From contig QNGE01002393.1 in assembly GCA_008508345.1 (NCBI GenBank), positions 1-64,000 on the forward strand: DNA of 64,000 nucleotides. Direction: 5' to 3'. Source of the DNA: Paragonimus westermani. Lineage: Eukaryota; Platyhelminthes; Trematoda; Plagiorchiida; Troglotrematidae. Under the pieces are notes generated by a model. That model was not told where the DNA came from and did no database searches. It saw only the letters and a program-made list of their open reading frames with translations. The position numbers were made by a program, and so were the translations under genes. The first letter of the stretch is position 1. Every line of letters begins with the position of its first letter. Shown piece by piece: positions 1-13,600 of the stretch.

Positions 1-89
1 TGAGAAAGGAAAACCGACTGAACCTGGGAATCTTGGGTCGTTACCTCGAACCCGTGTATCAATCGCTGAATCGCCGTGTCGCTCCATCT

Positions 90-650
90 CTATCTGGTTG
101 TAGCATAGCGGTCTTGTTGACAGCGCTGAATATTGTCTGCTAACATGAGCACGGGAAGTCGACCAAAAATGGGTTAGTCGTTCACAAATAGGGCAAAGCA
201 CGTATCTTTGTGGACATCAGTAGTGACCTCGAAGACGGTGGGCAGCATGCCATTAACCTCCACTGAGTACGTCCTGTTCGAATGATGGTTTTGGATTCAC
301 ATGCATGGCTGGCTTTGGAGGTTTGTAGCCGATAGCTCCCAAAGCAGAACACGATCACTCACTTTTATAACAAACCTTAGTAAGATCAAGGAATGCAACA
401 TTCATTAGGTGCTGCTCTTTCGTAACAATCGTCCAAGCCTCTGCCATCATCGGTTAGTTAGTGGTGCACAGATGTCCCCGTCGGAGTACTTGCCGATGAC
501 TCGTTAGGAGTTTAGTGGACTGTAGTCCTATCCTTATGCTGTAGACTGCTATGCTTTTCACTAATTTGCAGACACCTGGGTAGTAGTTACCTGCATCGAT
601 TTTGCCGCCGCCTTTGTAAATAAACGAGATAACCGTGTTTGCAAGGATAA
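90..650 (-). pseudogene. CR1/Jockey-like non-LTR retrotransposon RT fragment
   Basis: Read on the minus strand, this segment contains several RT core motifs in the right order but in different frames. At 454-640 there is FIYKGGGKIDAGNYYPG then VCKL, the palm motif usually written (I/V)P(I/V)xKxGD...NYRPVS...CK. At about 380-450 the text VAFLDLTKV corresponds to the DFxKAFD catalytic block. At about 100-190 LFVND.P is followed by PVLMLADN, the position of the FADD catalytic box with the second aspartate changed to asparagine. Frameshifts and stops separate the blocks, so it cannot encode a protein. The fragment has no visible ends and is an old, truncated copy. Confidence 0.6.
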
Positions 651-3496
651 GACAGGTTACTGTGATATATGAGCATCGGAAAAGTGTCAAAAATGGATCA
701 GCTAGCGCGCAGCACACTCCTCAAACAGAATGGGTAGCAGGCTAACTAGGCTAGGCGATTTTTCAGGCTTCACTCTGAGAAACTTAGCTCTGAATTTGGA
801 TTCCGAGAAATTAAGGAAAGTCTAGACTTCCGTTGCCTAACATAGGCTTGCTGGTTGTTTTACGTTTCCTGGGTTACCAAACGCGATAACATGTAGAAAG
901 AGAAGTATCTCGGCAGTCTCCGGATTGACAGTGACAAAATAGACAGTAACGCATCAATGTGATACGACTGATCGACACTTCTTGGATCGCGCAGAGTGTT
1001 CATAGAACCACCTGGGAGAGTTAGAAATTATACCACTGAGGAACGAACACGAGAAAATAACTTGACACTGTATGGAATTGACCAATAATGGTCCGAAAAA
1101 GTGCGTAGGCTTTCTGGGAAGGCGTTATTTTTCTCGCGTACGAGAATAAAACATCTGGGGAGAAGTCAGCCTGAACGGTCTAACACCTGTAGCATGGAAG
1201 CCAGCTGTTTCTACTATGAATCCCCGTGATATATGTGGACCAAATGTCGGGCAAAACTGAGGCCCCGGGGGTAGTATTATTCCACAATGTGGGTTCCAAC
1301 AACGGGTTTATAAAGGGAAACAACAAAAACGACCATAAGTCAAAAGCCCAGTCAGCCATGAACACGACTCACACAGGCAAAAATTGGAACGGCACCAGCA
1401 GAAAAGCAGCATAAAGATCCGGGTCTTTTCTCACACAAATAAGTGGAATAATGTTATGAAGCGAGGTTTACGGAAAGTTTTAGTAAAATGGTATGAGTAA
1501 AGTTTCCAAGTGATATGTGTTAAAAACCTCGCATTTCATGGAACCTAGTTAGTGATTAAATGGTTTATTACATGTAAATCATTGTCGTACGCTGAATCAG
1601 CATGGCGGCCAACAACGAGAACGTGTTCTGGAGACTACTCAACGGATTAATCAGATTTTTAGGAAATGCGTCTAGGAACTGAACAAGTTTTAATGGGGAG
1701 CCTGCGGTAGTTTCTTCATCAATAGTTCACACGCTTAAGAAAGTGCAAAGTTACGCGGGAAAAGAGATTTGCAGCCTGGCTTTCCGTAGTGTAGTGTGCA
1801 AGCGCGTACACTTTGCATGTCGAACGGCAGCTGTCAAACGGTAATATATTCGCACAGCTTGTATGATATTATACCACATGTTCGCTGATTACAATTGTAG
1901 GACACCGTGAGTAATTCTCCATCGTAGTGGTGCATATCGCATTGAGGTGGCCAACCTGGGGCACTTGCACGAACTCCAATTTGGGCGGCCAAGGATATAC
2001 TCTAGAAATAGACGTCTGACGGTCACAGACAAACAGCACATCATGGAGATGATTAAGAAATTAAAAGGTGCGCTTGGAATGAGGATTTACGTTTTGAATT
2101 AAGGTGTATTTTGACGATTAACGCAACCTACCTAGGAAGCAAGATACGGCGGATTGTCCTAACGAACTCATTACGTTGCGCGTTCTATTAAAATAAGAAA
2201 AAAGGTACTGTTCTCCGTTAATTCATTAGCTTTTGCGGTGTGCATTCTTCGTTCCCATGGGTTCCCTTCAACTTTGTTTGAAATTTGCCGACGTCATTCT
2301 GACTGACGTCACTCAGTAGTAAGACTACGGTTACTTCAAACTGTGGCACGCCATGCTGGCAGGTTTAACTGGTGTGGGTGTGAAGTTTTTTACTGATGCC
2401 CAGTGAAACAATGGCCAGTTACCAAATAGTTCTAAAACGTTTGTTGAAAATGCTGTCGTAAACGTCAGCACTCCAAACTCTCGTCCTTGATCGTTCACTT
2501 GCACGGTGGCGAGAAACCCGCGAGGTTTACCCTAGGTGCGCCGGAGTATTTGGCCGCTTTCATTTGATAAATTATAGATCCTGGTACTGTTGGTAACTGG
2601 TAAGCTTAAACCAGTATCAAAGAAACCTTAACATGATATTAACAGGGATCATCTGACAATTGTACAGGTCACTGCAGCTTGTCAAATCTGTATGTGTGGT
2701 GGCTATCAAGTATCTGTGCAAAACGGGGTTGGACTGTAAATCCGGTTCGGCATCTCTTCGGTAACCACACAACCAACCGAGTGAAGAACGAGAATAGGCT
2801 CATGGAAAGTGCTATATGTGGACTTTCGACGGTGTATGCATCAACCGAACATATTGTTGAATTTTCGAATGGTAGGTTTTCTGGTCGCATGTGCGTTGTT
2901 GGAATACGACGTGCGGAATTGCTGGAACCGATAGTTGGATGTGAACATCTCACCGCATTTCTGGAGCCTTTATCAGAATATGCAAGACGTGTTATCATGT
3001 AGCACTATGGCATTACTAGGATTGAGGATGTCACTTACGAAGGAGAGATTTGGAATGTTGGAGGTGCCAAATAACGAATGCTCCAAGTCGCCATTAATGA
3101 AAACGGTAGATGTGATGGTTGCTTCTTTTCGTATTGGAAGGAGCAACTCAGCCATGTCGTTGGGGGTCAGAAAAGGCTTGACAAATAAATCAGGTATCCT
3201 TTTGTAACATTTTATTCCACCGCTTACGGTCGTCGGAACTCTCGTATTCTCTCCGCCAGCAAGGCGGTGTGCGAGTCCGGTAAAATGAGGCATTGGCCCG
3301 CCATTTCCGAAACTTACGCCTTAGTTGTTTCCACACGGCGCAGGTAACCTGAACTTGGAAGCTGAACGATTAACAATTTGGCACAAATAGAAGTTATAAG
3401 GGATCCTTCAGAAATGGTACTTATCAGCCTAGTCACTGCAGGTGGCTTGAAGCAACTCAAAGCGAACACGCTGACAACAATAGTCGAGCATACTGG
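651..3496. other. No recognisable gene
   Basis: Short open frames occur on both strands. The longest, about 110 codons on each strand around 2669-3293, overlap one another antisense and match nothing I know. Confidence 0.5.
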
Positions 3497-3740
3497 CTAG
3501 TTATTTCCGACGACTGATCGATTGTCATATTTAACGATGGAAATTATGATGGTTCTCTTCTGTCCCTTCAGAACCGCAGGTGTTTTCACTGTCACACTAA
3601 ACTGTTCAGTAAATGGCGATGCAAGCAGTCTAGTCGGACGTTTTAGGATGGCCTGGTGGGTGTGGTCCAGCCTTGCGGACTTCGTACTGTTTAGCGGAGA
3701 TATCGCTTGTTGAAGTTCTCGGGGCGCAACGTCCAGATCG
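3497..3740 (-). pseudogene. CR1/Jockey-like RT fragment (N-terminal RT block)
   Basis: The minus-strand frame reads LNSTKSARLDHTHQAILK, then RLLASPFTEQFSVTV, then a basic stretch ending at GNN-stop-PV. It fits the conserved start of non-LTR RT: L(N)xxKSxGxDxxHxxxLK, then LAxPLxxxFxxSL, then IxPIxKxGxRxxxxNYRPVS. Several diagnostic glycines and prolines are already lost. It covers the same RT region as part of the copy at 90-650, so the two are separate insertions rather than halves of one element. Identification rests on motif spacing rather than strong identity. Confidence 0.45.
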
Positions 3741-5379
3741 ATCATGGCCGCCCCCATGGTACTACAGCAAGGCTTCGACATTCCAATATCTGTGCGACAA
3801 ACACCGTGAAACCGTGTCATGAACGCGTTCACTATTCCCTTGTCCGTCGATACAACCTCTCCGTTACGGGTAAGCGTGATACAAACTTATTCTCGTAGAG
3901 GAGATCTGGGCTGAGTATAACCGTAAATCTTCTTGGGGTTCTGTCTTTTATCACGTGCTGCGTTTCGACACCTTACGTGCATCACGAAACCTTTAGGCGA
4001 CTTTTGCTCAGTATATGTGTCCCAAGCCAGATGGTGACGTAGGAGAGCTCCCCCGAACCTGTGGCGAACCTATGGCTTTGGACCTTTTCCCTCGGCATGC
4101 TTCCGAGGAAAATTCCTGTCTGTAAGAGCCTGCAAGTTGTCAGCGTAGTCTAGCTACAAACCATCAACGACCTCTATGAAAGTTGACGCGTTCCAGGTAG
4201 TTCTGTCGGCTTCCACCATCAGACTTTAACGGTCAGTTCGATAAAAAATGTTGCACTTTACTTGCCTGTTTTACTGGAAAAGAAAATTTAAGTGAAAAAT
4301 AAGTCTTCATGGGATCACTGTTTCCTAAGCAGTGCTGCAGTAAACACGTTTGTGATGTCGCTGTCGTGATGAGTTCTGATTAAATCTAGCGTTGAGGTTA
4401 TGTGACCAAGTGGGATCTCGTGGCCGGAATGACGTGTTGTGTTAGTGTTAACTGGGTGAATAGGTTGAGTAGTTTTTCATCAAAACCCTAGCACTAGCAA
4501 ATTTTGGTCGCCAATTGATTTCAAGAGTTTTGAAACCTCCCAAAACGAGCAAACGATAGCCTGGTTAGCAAACCAACCTGAATGACTACGGCAATGCCTC
4601 GTCCTTTGTTCGTTTAACTCGATTGAATTCCGATCAGTACAAACGACAAATGACAGTCAGGAGTCAGGACGCCCAGATTCTGACACCAGTAATTCCAGGA
4701 CCTTTGTAGTGGAACTCCTAACCGTTATAGCCTGAGTACACACTAACCAATAACGACATCTCAATGACGCTCAATGAAAAGTTCAACTCAGTGGTCTGGA
4801 TCTTTATTGCTGGGATAGATGTACAAGGTGAACGCAGTGGGCGCTCGTCTAGACTATGTCCTGTCTTACTCAGTTGTGTTGTTCCGTGTTTCAACCCAAG
4901 TCTAACCGCATCTCGTGATTTTGCCGCAATTGAGGAAAGGAACACCAACGGGAGTACAAGTCAATAGAAGCTTTATCTTTCGTTAAAGGTCATACGGACA
5001 TATGAATGCTCCAGTCTACGAGTCGGAGTCATGCATTCACGCTTACCAGTGCTGAAAGTCAATTACTAGCGCGTACTTCCTATGCAAACCGGCACGAAAA
5101 TATGCAGGGCACACTGTATTCGTGTAGACCTGCACGCATGGAGTCGCTGGTTTATTGTTAAGCTTCGAGTAGCTCGTACCCAGCGCAATTGCTAAACAAC
5201 CATGGAGCAAGTTCTTAGCATTTGTTTTCGTGAGAAGCAGATAAACATGCACCCGTTGAATGCATTACTGACAGACCAGAGATAATAGAATAGTCAAATT
5301 GTACACAGTTCGGTTACATTCATTTCAGTTGAGGATTTGAGGCTTGTAGTCCGTTGACGTACACATGTTTGCACCAGTG
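3741..5379. other. No recognisable gene
   Basis: I see no element ends, RNA genes or coding motifs here. It may include further decayed retroelement sequence beyond the minus-strand fragment at 3497-3740. Confidence 0.5.
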
Positions 5380-6645
5380 AGCTCCAGAGGTCAGCCATGC
5401 TGCGACAAATGGAGAGCAAAAACGTCCATTCAATAATGTCTGAATATCTTCAGTGCTATTTGGAACCCACACCCCGTTATCGATTGGGCAGTGGTTTCAG
5501 CCAGCGATTTCATCAATCTACAGGCGGGGTCGGAACCGGATTCCCAAATCACGCGGATTCAGCTGTTATTGTTTCTTTCTTACCGGGCCATTCATAACAA
5601 GCATGTTTATTTTCATGGGAGATCTGACGGAGGCCGGAGAAAAAGATGTCATCTTCCTCGACTTTTCAGATGCTTTTGACCGTATTTCACATGGCACCCT
5701 GGAACATAAACTAAAAAACTGTGGTGTTCAGAGAAAGGTTCTTCGCTGGTTCGCTTCCGTTCTTCTGATTAACGGAGCCTTCAGAGCTGAACCCGGAACA
5801 GATCTTTTGTCTCTCTCTCACTTCTGCAGTGGTTCCTCAACGGTAAACTCTAGGTCCTCCGTTATTTTTGGTTTACCTCAACGACATCTGGACAATTTTT
5901 CCAGCAATGCTGTCCTATACGCCGGCGACCCAGAAATCTGGGCTGCCTGTTATCCCAGTGTGGACGATGGCAGTCTACACCAGATAACAATAATTGTGTT
6001 TACAGGTCACTCGGTGGAGATTCCGGCTGTGCCTTTTGGATTCATATTGTATTTAGCACAGTAGATACAACGAGAATCGGTCTGAAGACAGAACTAGGCA
6101 TCTAGTTTTCGTTCAAATTATTCTCTGCGTATCACCATGAGATGGCGACAATAAAAGGACCTGCTTAGGGTTGTTGAGCGTTCTTCCCGCCGCATGGATA
6201 AAAAGGCTTTTTAAACGCCTTTCGGTGTACCTATAAAATTGTCTCTCGAGTATGCTTATCAGTTCGTGTGCACCAGCCTGAAGAGATGATAGGCGCATCC
6301 AGCGCGTGACTTCCAAACCAGCTACGGGATTATAAGGTGTCGCGTACGAGTCTCCAAATAAAGTTGTTGACTTGTATGCAGCTGAATTTCGACGACACCT
6401 TAGTGATTCGATCCTCACGCACTTCTCCAGAGTTGGCCTCATTGAACAGTTCCTCACTGCGGCGAATGATGACGGCCATCAAGGACATGACAAGAAGATC
6501 TCCAAGCTTCGTCCTCGGATCTTTTCAGACAGCATTCCTTTCCTTACAGGGCTATTGAACATCGGAACAGTCTTCCTTCTGGTGTCGTCAATAGCGCTTC
6601 CAGAGGTCGCTTCATAGCATTGCTCGATTCCCACTTACCCAAAAA
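5380..6645 (+). pseudogene. CR1-like non-LTR retrotransposon, 3' part of RT to ORF end, degraded
   Basis: Plus-strand remnant of the 3' half of a CR1/Jockey-type ORF2. At about 5610-5720 GDLTEAGEKDVIFLDFSDAFD includes the first catalytic aspartate block (LDFSDAFD). Around 5850-5890 the frame that reads LFLVYLNDIW corresponds to the GPLLFLVYINDL motif. At about 5915-5941 LYAGDPEIW sits where the YADD box should be, with the first aspartate replaced by glycine. From 6372 to 6645 the typical ORF2 C-terminus is visible across a frameshift: a YRRHLSD-like block, GHDKKISKLRPRIF, then the frame reading AIEHRNSLPSGVVNSAS, matching the RxIxxWNxLPxxVVxAxS tail. Stops and frameshifts make it non-functional. 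Confidence 0.65.
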
Positions 6646-7243
6646 TTCATTATGTAGGTAATCATGCTCTGATCTTGATATTTACCGTGATCCACAGGAG
6701 CGTTGCTACACCCTATTTTTGAACAACTGCATTCCTGGTCAACGGACGCGCACTTGATATTGAAGAAGAGACCGACTGGATCGGGGTAACAAAGGCCTCT
6801 GCTTAGAATCCGTGTACCAGTCGGTGATTCCGCGCCGACTGATGCTCAACAGGAAAGTAACGTGTCGTTGAGGGGTCCTCCGTTAACACTAGAAAGTCAA
6901 CGTAACAAACTGAAATGCACACACGGCTTTTTCTCACCGCACATCTGCAAGGTTTTTAACGCCCATCATGTTCCTGCTGTTGCTGCTAACTCTAGCAATT
7001 TTCAAGGCTTGCCTTAACCAACATCTATTGCACCAGTTCGGACACCGTATCCTTCCTTCAATTCCAATCAATTGTCAAAACTCTTGAGACTGTACGAATC
7101 AAAATACGGAATTCTCGAACATATCTGCCTCCTGTTTCCGTTTTGAATTCAATGAACAATCAAACTCTTAGCCAATCAGATAAAGGCTGCTCCCGCCCAA
7201 GGTCGTCATAATTATCTTACCAGTGCTCCACGTGATTCGCAGG
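6646..7243. other. Upstream of the DARS1 start; no recognised feature
   Basis: About 600 nt between the CR1-like remnant and the AspRS ATG. The DARS1 promoter or an upstream exon may lie here, but I see no TATA box or convincing splice pair. Confidence 0.4.
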
Positions 7244-7647
7244 ATGTCCACCGACTGTGAGGTCACATGTGTTGAAAAACTGTCGAAGAAAGAAATGAGA
7301 AAGTTAACCAGAGGTGTTGACAAGCTGACAGTTAAGGAGGCTGCCTCTCATGTTGCCCCTGTTCTGACTTTCATGGGAGACGAAGGAATCCTGACAGCTT
7401 CATCCATGTACGGTGTTCTTCCGTTACATCAATCGCAATACAAGGCTGGACCCAAGTTTGTCGAACTGAAGGACGTTTCAGATGTCAACAACACGGATAA
7501 GCATGTCTGGATTCGTGGTCGGTTGCACCGCAGCCGTATGAAGGGAAAATTGTGCTTTTTCATTCTACGTTTCCAAGACTACCGCCTTCAGTGTGTCCTC
7601 TCTGTTGGCAATGGAGTCTCAAAAGAAATGCTGTCCTTTGTAGCCGG
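7244..7647 (+). CDS. DARS1: Aspartyl-tRNA synthetase, cytoplasmic: N-terminal coding exon (partial gene)
   Basis: This exon encodes about 134 residues of the class IIb enzyme that charges tRNA-Asp with aspartate in the cytosol. The ATG at 7244 begins a lysine-rich N-terminal extension (KLSKKEMRKLTRG), as eukaryotic AspRS proteins often have. After it comes the OB-fold anticodon-binding domain, recognisable from VWIRGRLHRSRMKGKLCFF and the following strand ending LSVGNGVSKEMLSFVAG, which lines up with animal cytosolic AspRS. The exon ends in phase 2 at gg|gtttgt. Joined to the next exon this gives VAG-ISKES, matching the family without a gap. An AG lies just before the ATG (ttcgcag|gATG), so this could be an internal or trans-spliced exon rather than the true first exon. 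No frameshift or stop interrupts it. Family identity is clear; the exact 5' end is inferred. Confidence 0.88.
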
Positions 7648-10600
7648 GTTTGTGGTGTTTACGCATTGTTCACAGAACTACGCAGGAGTACTCCTGAGTT
7701 TTTGTCCGAACCATATATGTGTACGGTTCCTCACAATCTGTTTTGTTGCGAAAGGCTCACAGCTTTAGGGTTTCTTAGAAATGTAGCGTCCCACTTTCTT
7801 AGTTTGGATTACCCAAAATAATAACTATGCGAGAGGAAGTGGTCTGCGCGGCGGAAAAATGTTGATCATCGTTTGAGTGCATTCATGTCCATTTTGACGA
7901 TAACTTGGCACAGCTCCCTCACAATGATGGAGTGACCGTTCAAATACCAGTTGGTAGTAGTCGTAGACGTTTTCTTCTTAGCGTCTGCTTTCGTGTGCAT
8001 TTATGAAAGTGTGAGTTTTGCCATCGGGTTCTTGGGGATCCATTTCAGTGTCTTTTCGAAGTTTTTCTTCGGTCATCTGTGGAGTTCTGCCTCGTAACTT
8101 GTCAAAATGAAATCACTTATACGCTGTCTTGCAGTAGTTCCCATTGTGTGTCAATCAACTCCGGAAAACATCAATGCGCCTGCGCATTATGGAACCGGTA
8201 CGGCTGTGCACGCGCCTCACGCACAACTAATTTATAATACGGAAGCATGTTTTTGAAGCCACTTGACTGCATCGTTCGCTGGGTGATTGGCGGTGTTCAC
8301 TGGTTCGTGCTCTTTCCCCCGAAACCTAGACTCTGTGATCTGATTGGATCAGCTGAAAGCTCTGACAACTCTAGTACTCTCTCGGACATCGCCCTATTAC
8401 AGTAACCAATGCGTGCAGTCAGAATAGAAAAGCCTCGAAAGTCGACCCGCCTAGACCAATCGAACCACTTTTGTAGCCTGAAATGCTATGGGTAAATCCT
8501 GCTGCGCCGAAGCAAAAGACTTTCACGCAAACAATCCTCTCTTCTGCCTAAAGAAAAAAGCAGTATGGGAAAAGGTATAGTGAGCAAATCGCAAGGGGCA
8601 CAGCTGAGTCTCGCTTCCGAGCTAACGCAGCCTAATTTTGTATGTATTTGTGGGTACAAACATGTAGTGTAGCTCCCATTGAGACTGAGGCCTGCAATTT
8701 CATCTCGGCTCTCAAACGTAACAACACTGCTAGTCCAGATGACCTCAAATGAGCACTTTTTCAAAAAGGATGAGGATGCGTTAGTAGAGGCCATGACTCA
8801 ATTATTTCCGCTTGTGTGGACGACGGAGACCATCCCTCCGTGTTGGGGTCACTCGATAATAGTTTCCATAACCCAAAAGTGAATTCGATGTTCCTGGGGG
8901 GATTAGTTTAACTTCTGAAATCCACCATACTTCGTCGACTCACTGCAGCTTGGTAGACGGACATTAGGACAGAACAGGTAGGGTTTCTTCCTGGACGAGG
9001 ATGTGTTGATCAGATATTCACTCCTCGTAAAACTCTGGAGCAGCTGCATACGTACCATGAACCAAGAATTGCTGTATCTTTTAACCATTGGCTGCGTCTG
9101 ATTCAGTGGATTGATCTACACTTTTGGAGTCGCTGAAATGCAGAGGTGTGCCGAACAGGTCTGTGAACACACTGTTGGCGCTTAATCCACATGCTTCATC
9201 TCAGGTTATGGTTTATGGTGACCTGTCTGACATTTTCAACACTAAGGGCGGCGTATTTCGGGGTTGTCCATTTTCACCATTTCTGTTCAATTTTGTCATA
9301 GGCGGATTGATGGAGGACTGTCTGCGGCACTCAAAATGCCGATGTATACCTCGAACTTATTGAAGAACTGACTAATCTTGATTACGCTGCTGACAAGATG
9401 TCGTTGTTTGACAACGTCCAAGCAGCACGGACAATACCGGACACTACTTCGTACTCAGTTAAACATATGGGAATGTGTTTTGCAGTCTCAAAGTGCGAAG
9501 TACTTCTACAAGACTGCTGTGATGACGTAGACATTATATTGGACATTGAAGTTATGTAGGTTGACTGGTTTGTGCACTTGGGAGGCTGCATGAATGTTGG
9601 TGGAAGTGTAGTGAATGAAGTGGAAGTGCGTATCTCTGAGGCGATGGCGGTATTCTCTAATCTGGGACACCTCTGGTGACAGACAGGTATTTCTCTGAGG
9701 CTTAAGGGTCGTGTATATAGAGTGACCCTGAGGGCTGTAATACTTTATGGCAGCGAGACTTGGTGGTTCAGGGTAGAGGACGTGGACCGTTTTCAGGTGG
9801 TTGGTCGTCGGTGTCTGTGTTTTGACTGCTCGCTTCAGGTGGCACCAAAGAGTAGACAGTGTTGAGTTAAGGAAGCGAGTATTTGTTCACTCTTTACATT
9901 TGCACAGACTAAGATGGTTGGGTCACGAACTAGGGATGTCAGCTAGTTTTCTGTCACATTGCGGACTGCTTGTCAATGTTACGGTCGACTGGCATACGAT
10001 GCGAGTTGGGTAGATGGTGTTCTGGCGAGCAGGGATGAAGTGGTTCACCAATAGGCTGGCTACTGTAGGTTGGGTTCACCTTCTTGGCTGGGGACCTTCG
10101 GGACTGACAGAGTCGTTGACTGGAGACGTCAGGGGAAGTGGGGGCTAATCGGGCTCGGTGATGTGAATGTTGTGTTTGTTTTGCCTAGTTGTCTGTGTAG
10201 TAAGTGCACTTAGTGACGCGGGATGATGGAAGCCGTGAGGAAGTTGTCTTGGTTCTGGCGCCTTACTTTCACCTGCAGCCCGGTCATTTGTTTTCCAGGT
10301 GTAGACTTTTTAATGTTAGATGTTTGAATGTGGATGTGGTTCTTCGTTAGTAGCTAGGTTGCCTTCTCTTCTGCTTTGTTCTTTTTACACAGGATTTCCT
10401 TTCTTCTCCTCTGTGGTTGTGTGGCAGTCAAGGGTCAGTGTTAACCGCTGAGATTGTTGTCTGTGATGATGGTGATATGTGAATACCACGTTGGCGTACG
10501 TGACATGTGGCGTTCGTCATCATCTGCAGCTTCAGCACAGCTGAAGATATTATATACGGTTCTTGCGTGCATTATCCCTTGGGTGACAGCTCTAGTGCTC

Positions 10601-13600
10601 ATTATGAATTGGTCTTCATAGCACCCCAGTGTGGCTAGTTAACACGTTTTTTGGACGTTTTCGAACTACAGTTGCTTCGTAATTTTTTCAATTCACAAGT
10701 ATTCCTGGTATCCATTGCGCCATCTATCGTTCTATGGGACAGACATTGCGACGAGTGTGAGTTACGGGAGATATTTGCTTCATCTAGGTAGCCTGTTCTA
10801 AGCTGCCGTATATATCGGAATCGTTGGTCACTTGCACAATGTGATAGCCTGTATAATTTCATACTGTTGCCTATAGTTGAATGACGAATTATTCAGTCGA
10901 ATTTTCTTTCTGATTTTCTTCAATTCCGTTTTTTCACTTCCAATATTAGCTAAACTCGCGGCACCTTTGGGCATAAATTATAGTTTACTTCTTACATACC
11001 TGTGGGAGGTGAGCACGAGTATGATGTGTTTGCCTCCCAACTTCATAGCAAAATTATCTGATTTCGTTTTGCAGCCGCCCACTGAGGACTTAAATAGGTT
11101 AGTGGCGTAACCTTCCCAGTCCGTTCGTTTCGGCGGACTTTGTTATCGTGCCACTTGAGACCGTCGTAAGTAAACGGTATTTGGCGCTGGATTGGTCTGT
11201 TAATGGTTGAATCTAAAGAAAGTTGGCACGCACACGGCCACCGCAGTTGACTTGCGGTGGACTACCTATGGTTCGTACACAACTTTTGCATCTAATTAGA
11301 ACTCCTAGACATGAGACCAGCAAATGTATGGGTAGTACGGGATTCCATCCACCAGTCTCATCTAGTCCGGTCAAAGGTTTTATGGCACGTGAGTTGCCGA
11401 ACACTACAAATCATATTTCACAGCCTGAATCGCGTCCACTGGTCATTCCCAGCAACCTTCCCCTGAAATAGTGTTCGTGTGCAGTTTGTTGACTGCTCAT
11501 TTTCAAACTCATCCGTGCCCGATTGTTTCTGGTTTACCGACTAATTTAAGGACGTCACCATTCTCACTGAACTTCTAGGCCCGTCCTTGAGCCTCATGAA
11601 TTGGTTCCATCGGGTCTTGACGATGGAAAACAAGCATTTATTTGACGTGCATGACGTTATTTTTAAGCATTTCAGTTATCTATTGACCAAAAGCTTCATT
11701 TTTGCAGCTGAGTTTATTAAGTAATTACGTAGAAGCTTGAAAATATGAGCATTTCCACAGTTACGTCAGTTTTATTTTGTACACACCCCATTACATTGCA
11801 TCGTTTAACTCACCTATCTTCGTCATGGGTTCTCATGGCACCCAAGTAAATGGGTTTGATTGAACCGTTTGAATGTGTATATATATATTGTATATCTGGC
11901 ACAATGCGTGATACAGGAGGAAGCATTGTCATGCAACATGGAACGGGTAGAGAAAGAAGACGAATTAATGGCTTCCAAATGAAACGAATTCCTCACAAGG
12001 CGCCAGGTTTTACGATTCCATGTCATATCTGATGGGCTCTTTGATCACAATTTGAGTCTACAATAGGGAAGATCCTCAATCGATTCAGGCGAACCTCCGT
12101 GCATTGGTGTACCAAACTTGTCTGATCGCCACTTAAGTTGTGGATAGACATCCGTAAGATATCCAAGCAAAGTCTGATAATCGATCAAAAAGCGTGTTTA
12201 ACCAAAGAAGTTGATGAAATGGAAATCACTCTTACATCGGTGAATACCCACAAACTGTTCCGACTTTTCACTCACACTTGCCCAAGGTGTCTATCCGTCA
12301 GTGAGACCACGGGTGAGACAAGTATCATTTTGGAGTGGCTGTGCTGATCGAATGCGAGAACAGGAGACAACGTTCGGCTTCGTAGCACAATTGGGGTCAA
12401 TATTAGTTGGCCAGTGGGTTGTAACATGTATGGAGGTGTTGGTAAACGTTTTTGTTTCTTCTTAATTTAGATGGCAATCGTCGTGCACATGGCCTCAGGA
12501 GCAGGCCATTCATATAACATTTCACCAATGGGGCGAATTAGCTGCTGACCGTGCACAGTATCATCACCCAGGAAGGGAGCCGGTCATCTGGTACGGGGAA
12601 CTCGTAGCGTTTAAGAAGTGGGAATACCTCGCTGACTTCTGCTTACGAGGTTAGATCAGTAGTTACTCTCTAGGAGAACGAATGGTTAAATCTTGTACGC
12701 ACACACTTGCGTTGGTGGCCATTTGGACTCAAGTTAAAGATAGTCTGTTCAGCACTTGAACTTAAACTTGACTTGAACAGGATAAGAGAATTCCCGACGG
12801 TTACAGATTGACACAGCTGATTTCTTCGCTGATGTCCGGTAAGTCCGGTGTCTTGTTTGGCATTCTTTGAGCTTTGCGAACGCTCCATTCGTAGGCTTTT
12901 ACGATGGGTGTTGTTTTCTCTGTCAGTATTGAGCTACTGGTGAGCGTGCGCTAGTTCTTTGGTTAGCGTATCTCGATACTTACCCCACGACGTGTGATGT
13001 GTAAGTTTCACTCCATCGTTCTGCTTGAAAAAAGAGCTGTAAACATCCACTAAGTTGCAATGTAAACGCTAATTGGTCCCTACTTCAAATCTGTCCGGGC
13101 GCTTCGGTACGACCGGCACTGTAATGCTACTTTTCCAATTATACCTAATAGCAGTATGACTGTTCTATGTCCGGAGTTGATTAAAAACATGGTGACGCCG
13201 TGTTTTACGGAAACAATTATTATACCGAAAGTCAACGACTGCCAAGAGCAAGCGACTGCCTGCGCACATTTGTAACCGATCCTAGTGCTTAGTTAAACGA
13301 AGGGCTTGGCTTGCTTTCTTCCACTCCCGGACGATCAGTGAAGGTTTTGGTTTCCAGACTGTATCCTGTCTGATGCTTCCGCCCCACGAAGGCCATAGAA
13401 CTGTGGGTAAATTTCATCTTTGCATCGACAGAAACGCGATATGAGGCTTCATCTCTTCCAATCTGTACGACTCCACTATTAGTTCGGCCAACAACTTAGG
13501 CCACACAATCGTCGGATCAGCGGACCGTGAACACGCTTCGAGACTGAGAAGGGGGCCATATGATAACGTTGAGGTTTTGAGTGTGAGTCACGAACTGACA

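Noticed and set aside
840..1110. KYLGSLRIDSDKID-like text resembling the YLGS block of LINE ORF2
   Set aside because: Isolated motif in one frame and no supporting blocks on either side.
2669..3293. Overlapping open frames of about 107-109 codons on both strands
   Set aside because: Neither strand shows family motifs, and sense-antisense frame pairs of this size occur by chance. No splice signals that would join them to other exons.
13000..13300. Possible RT-like text (TPCFTETIIIPKVNDCQEQ)
   Set aside because: One short block without the neighbouring RT motifs; not enough to call an element.
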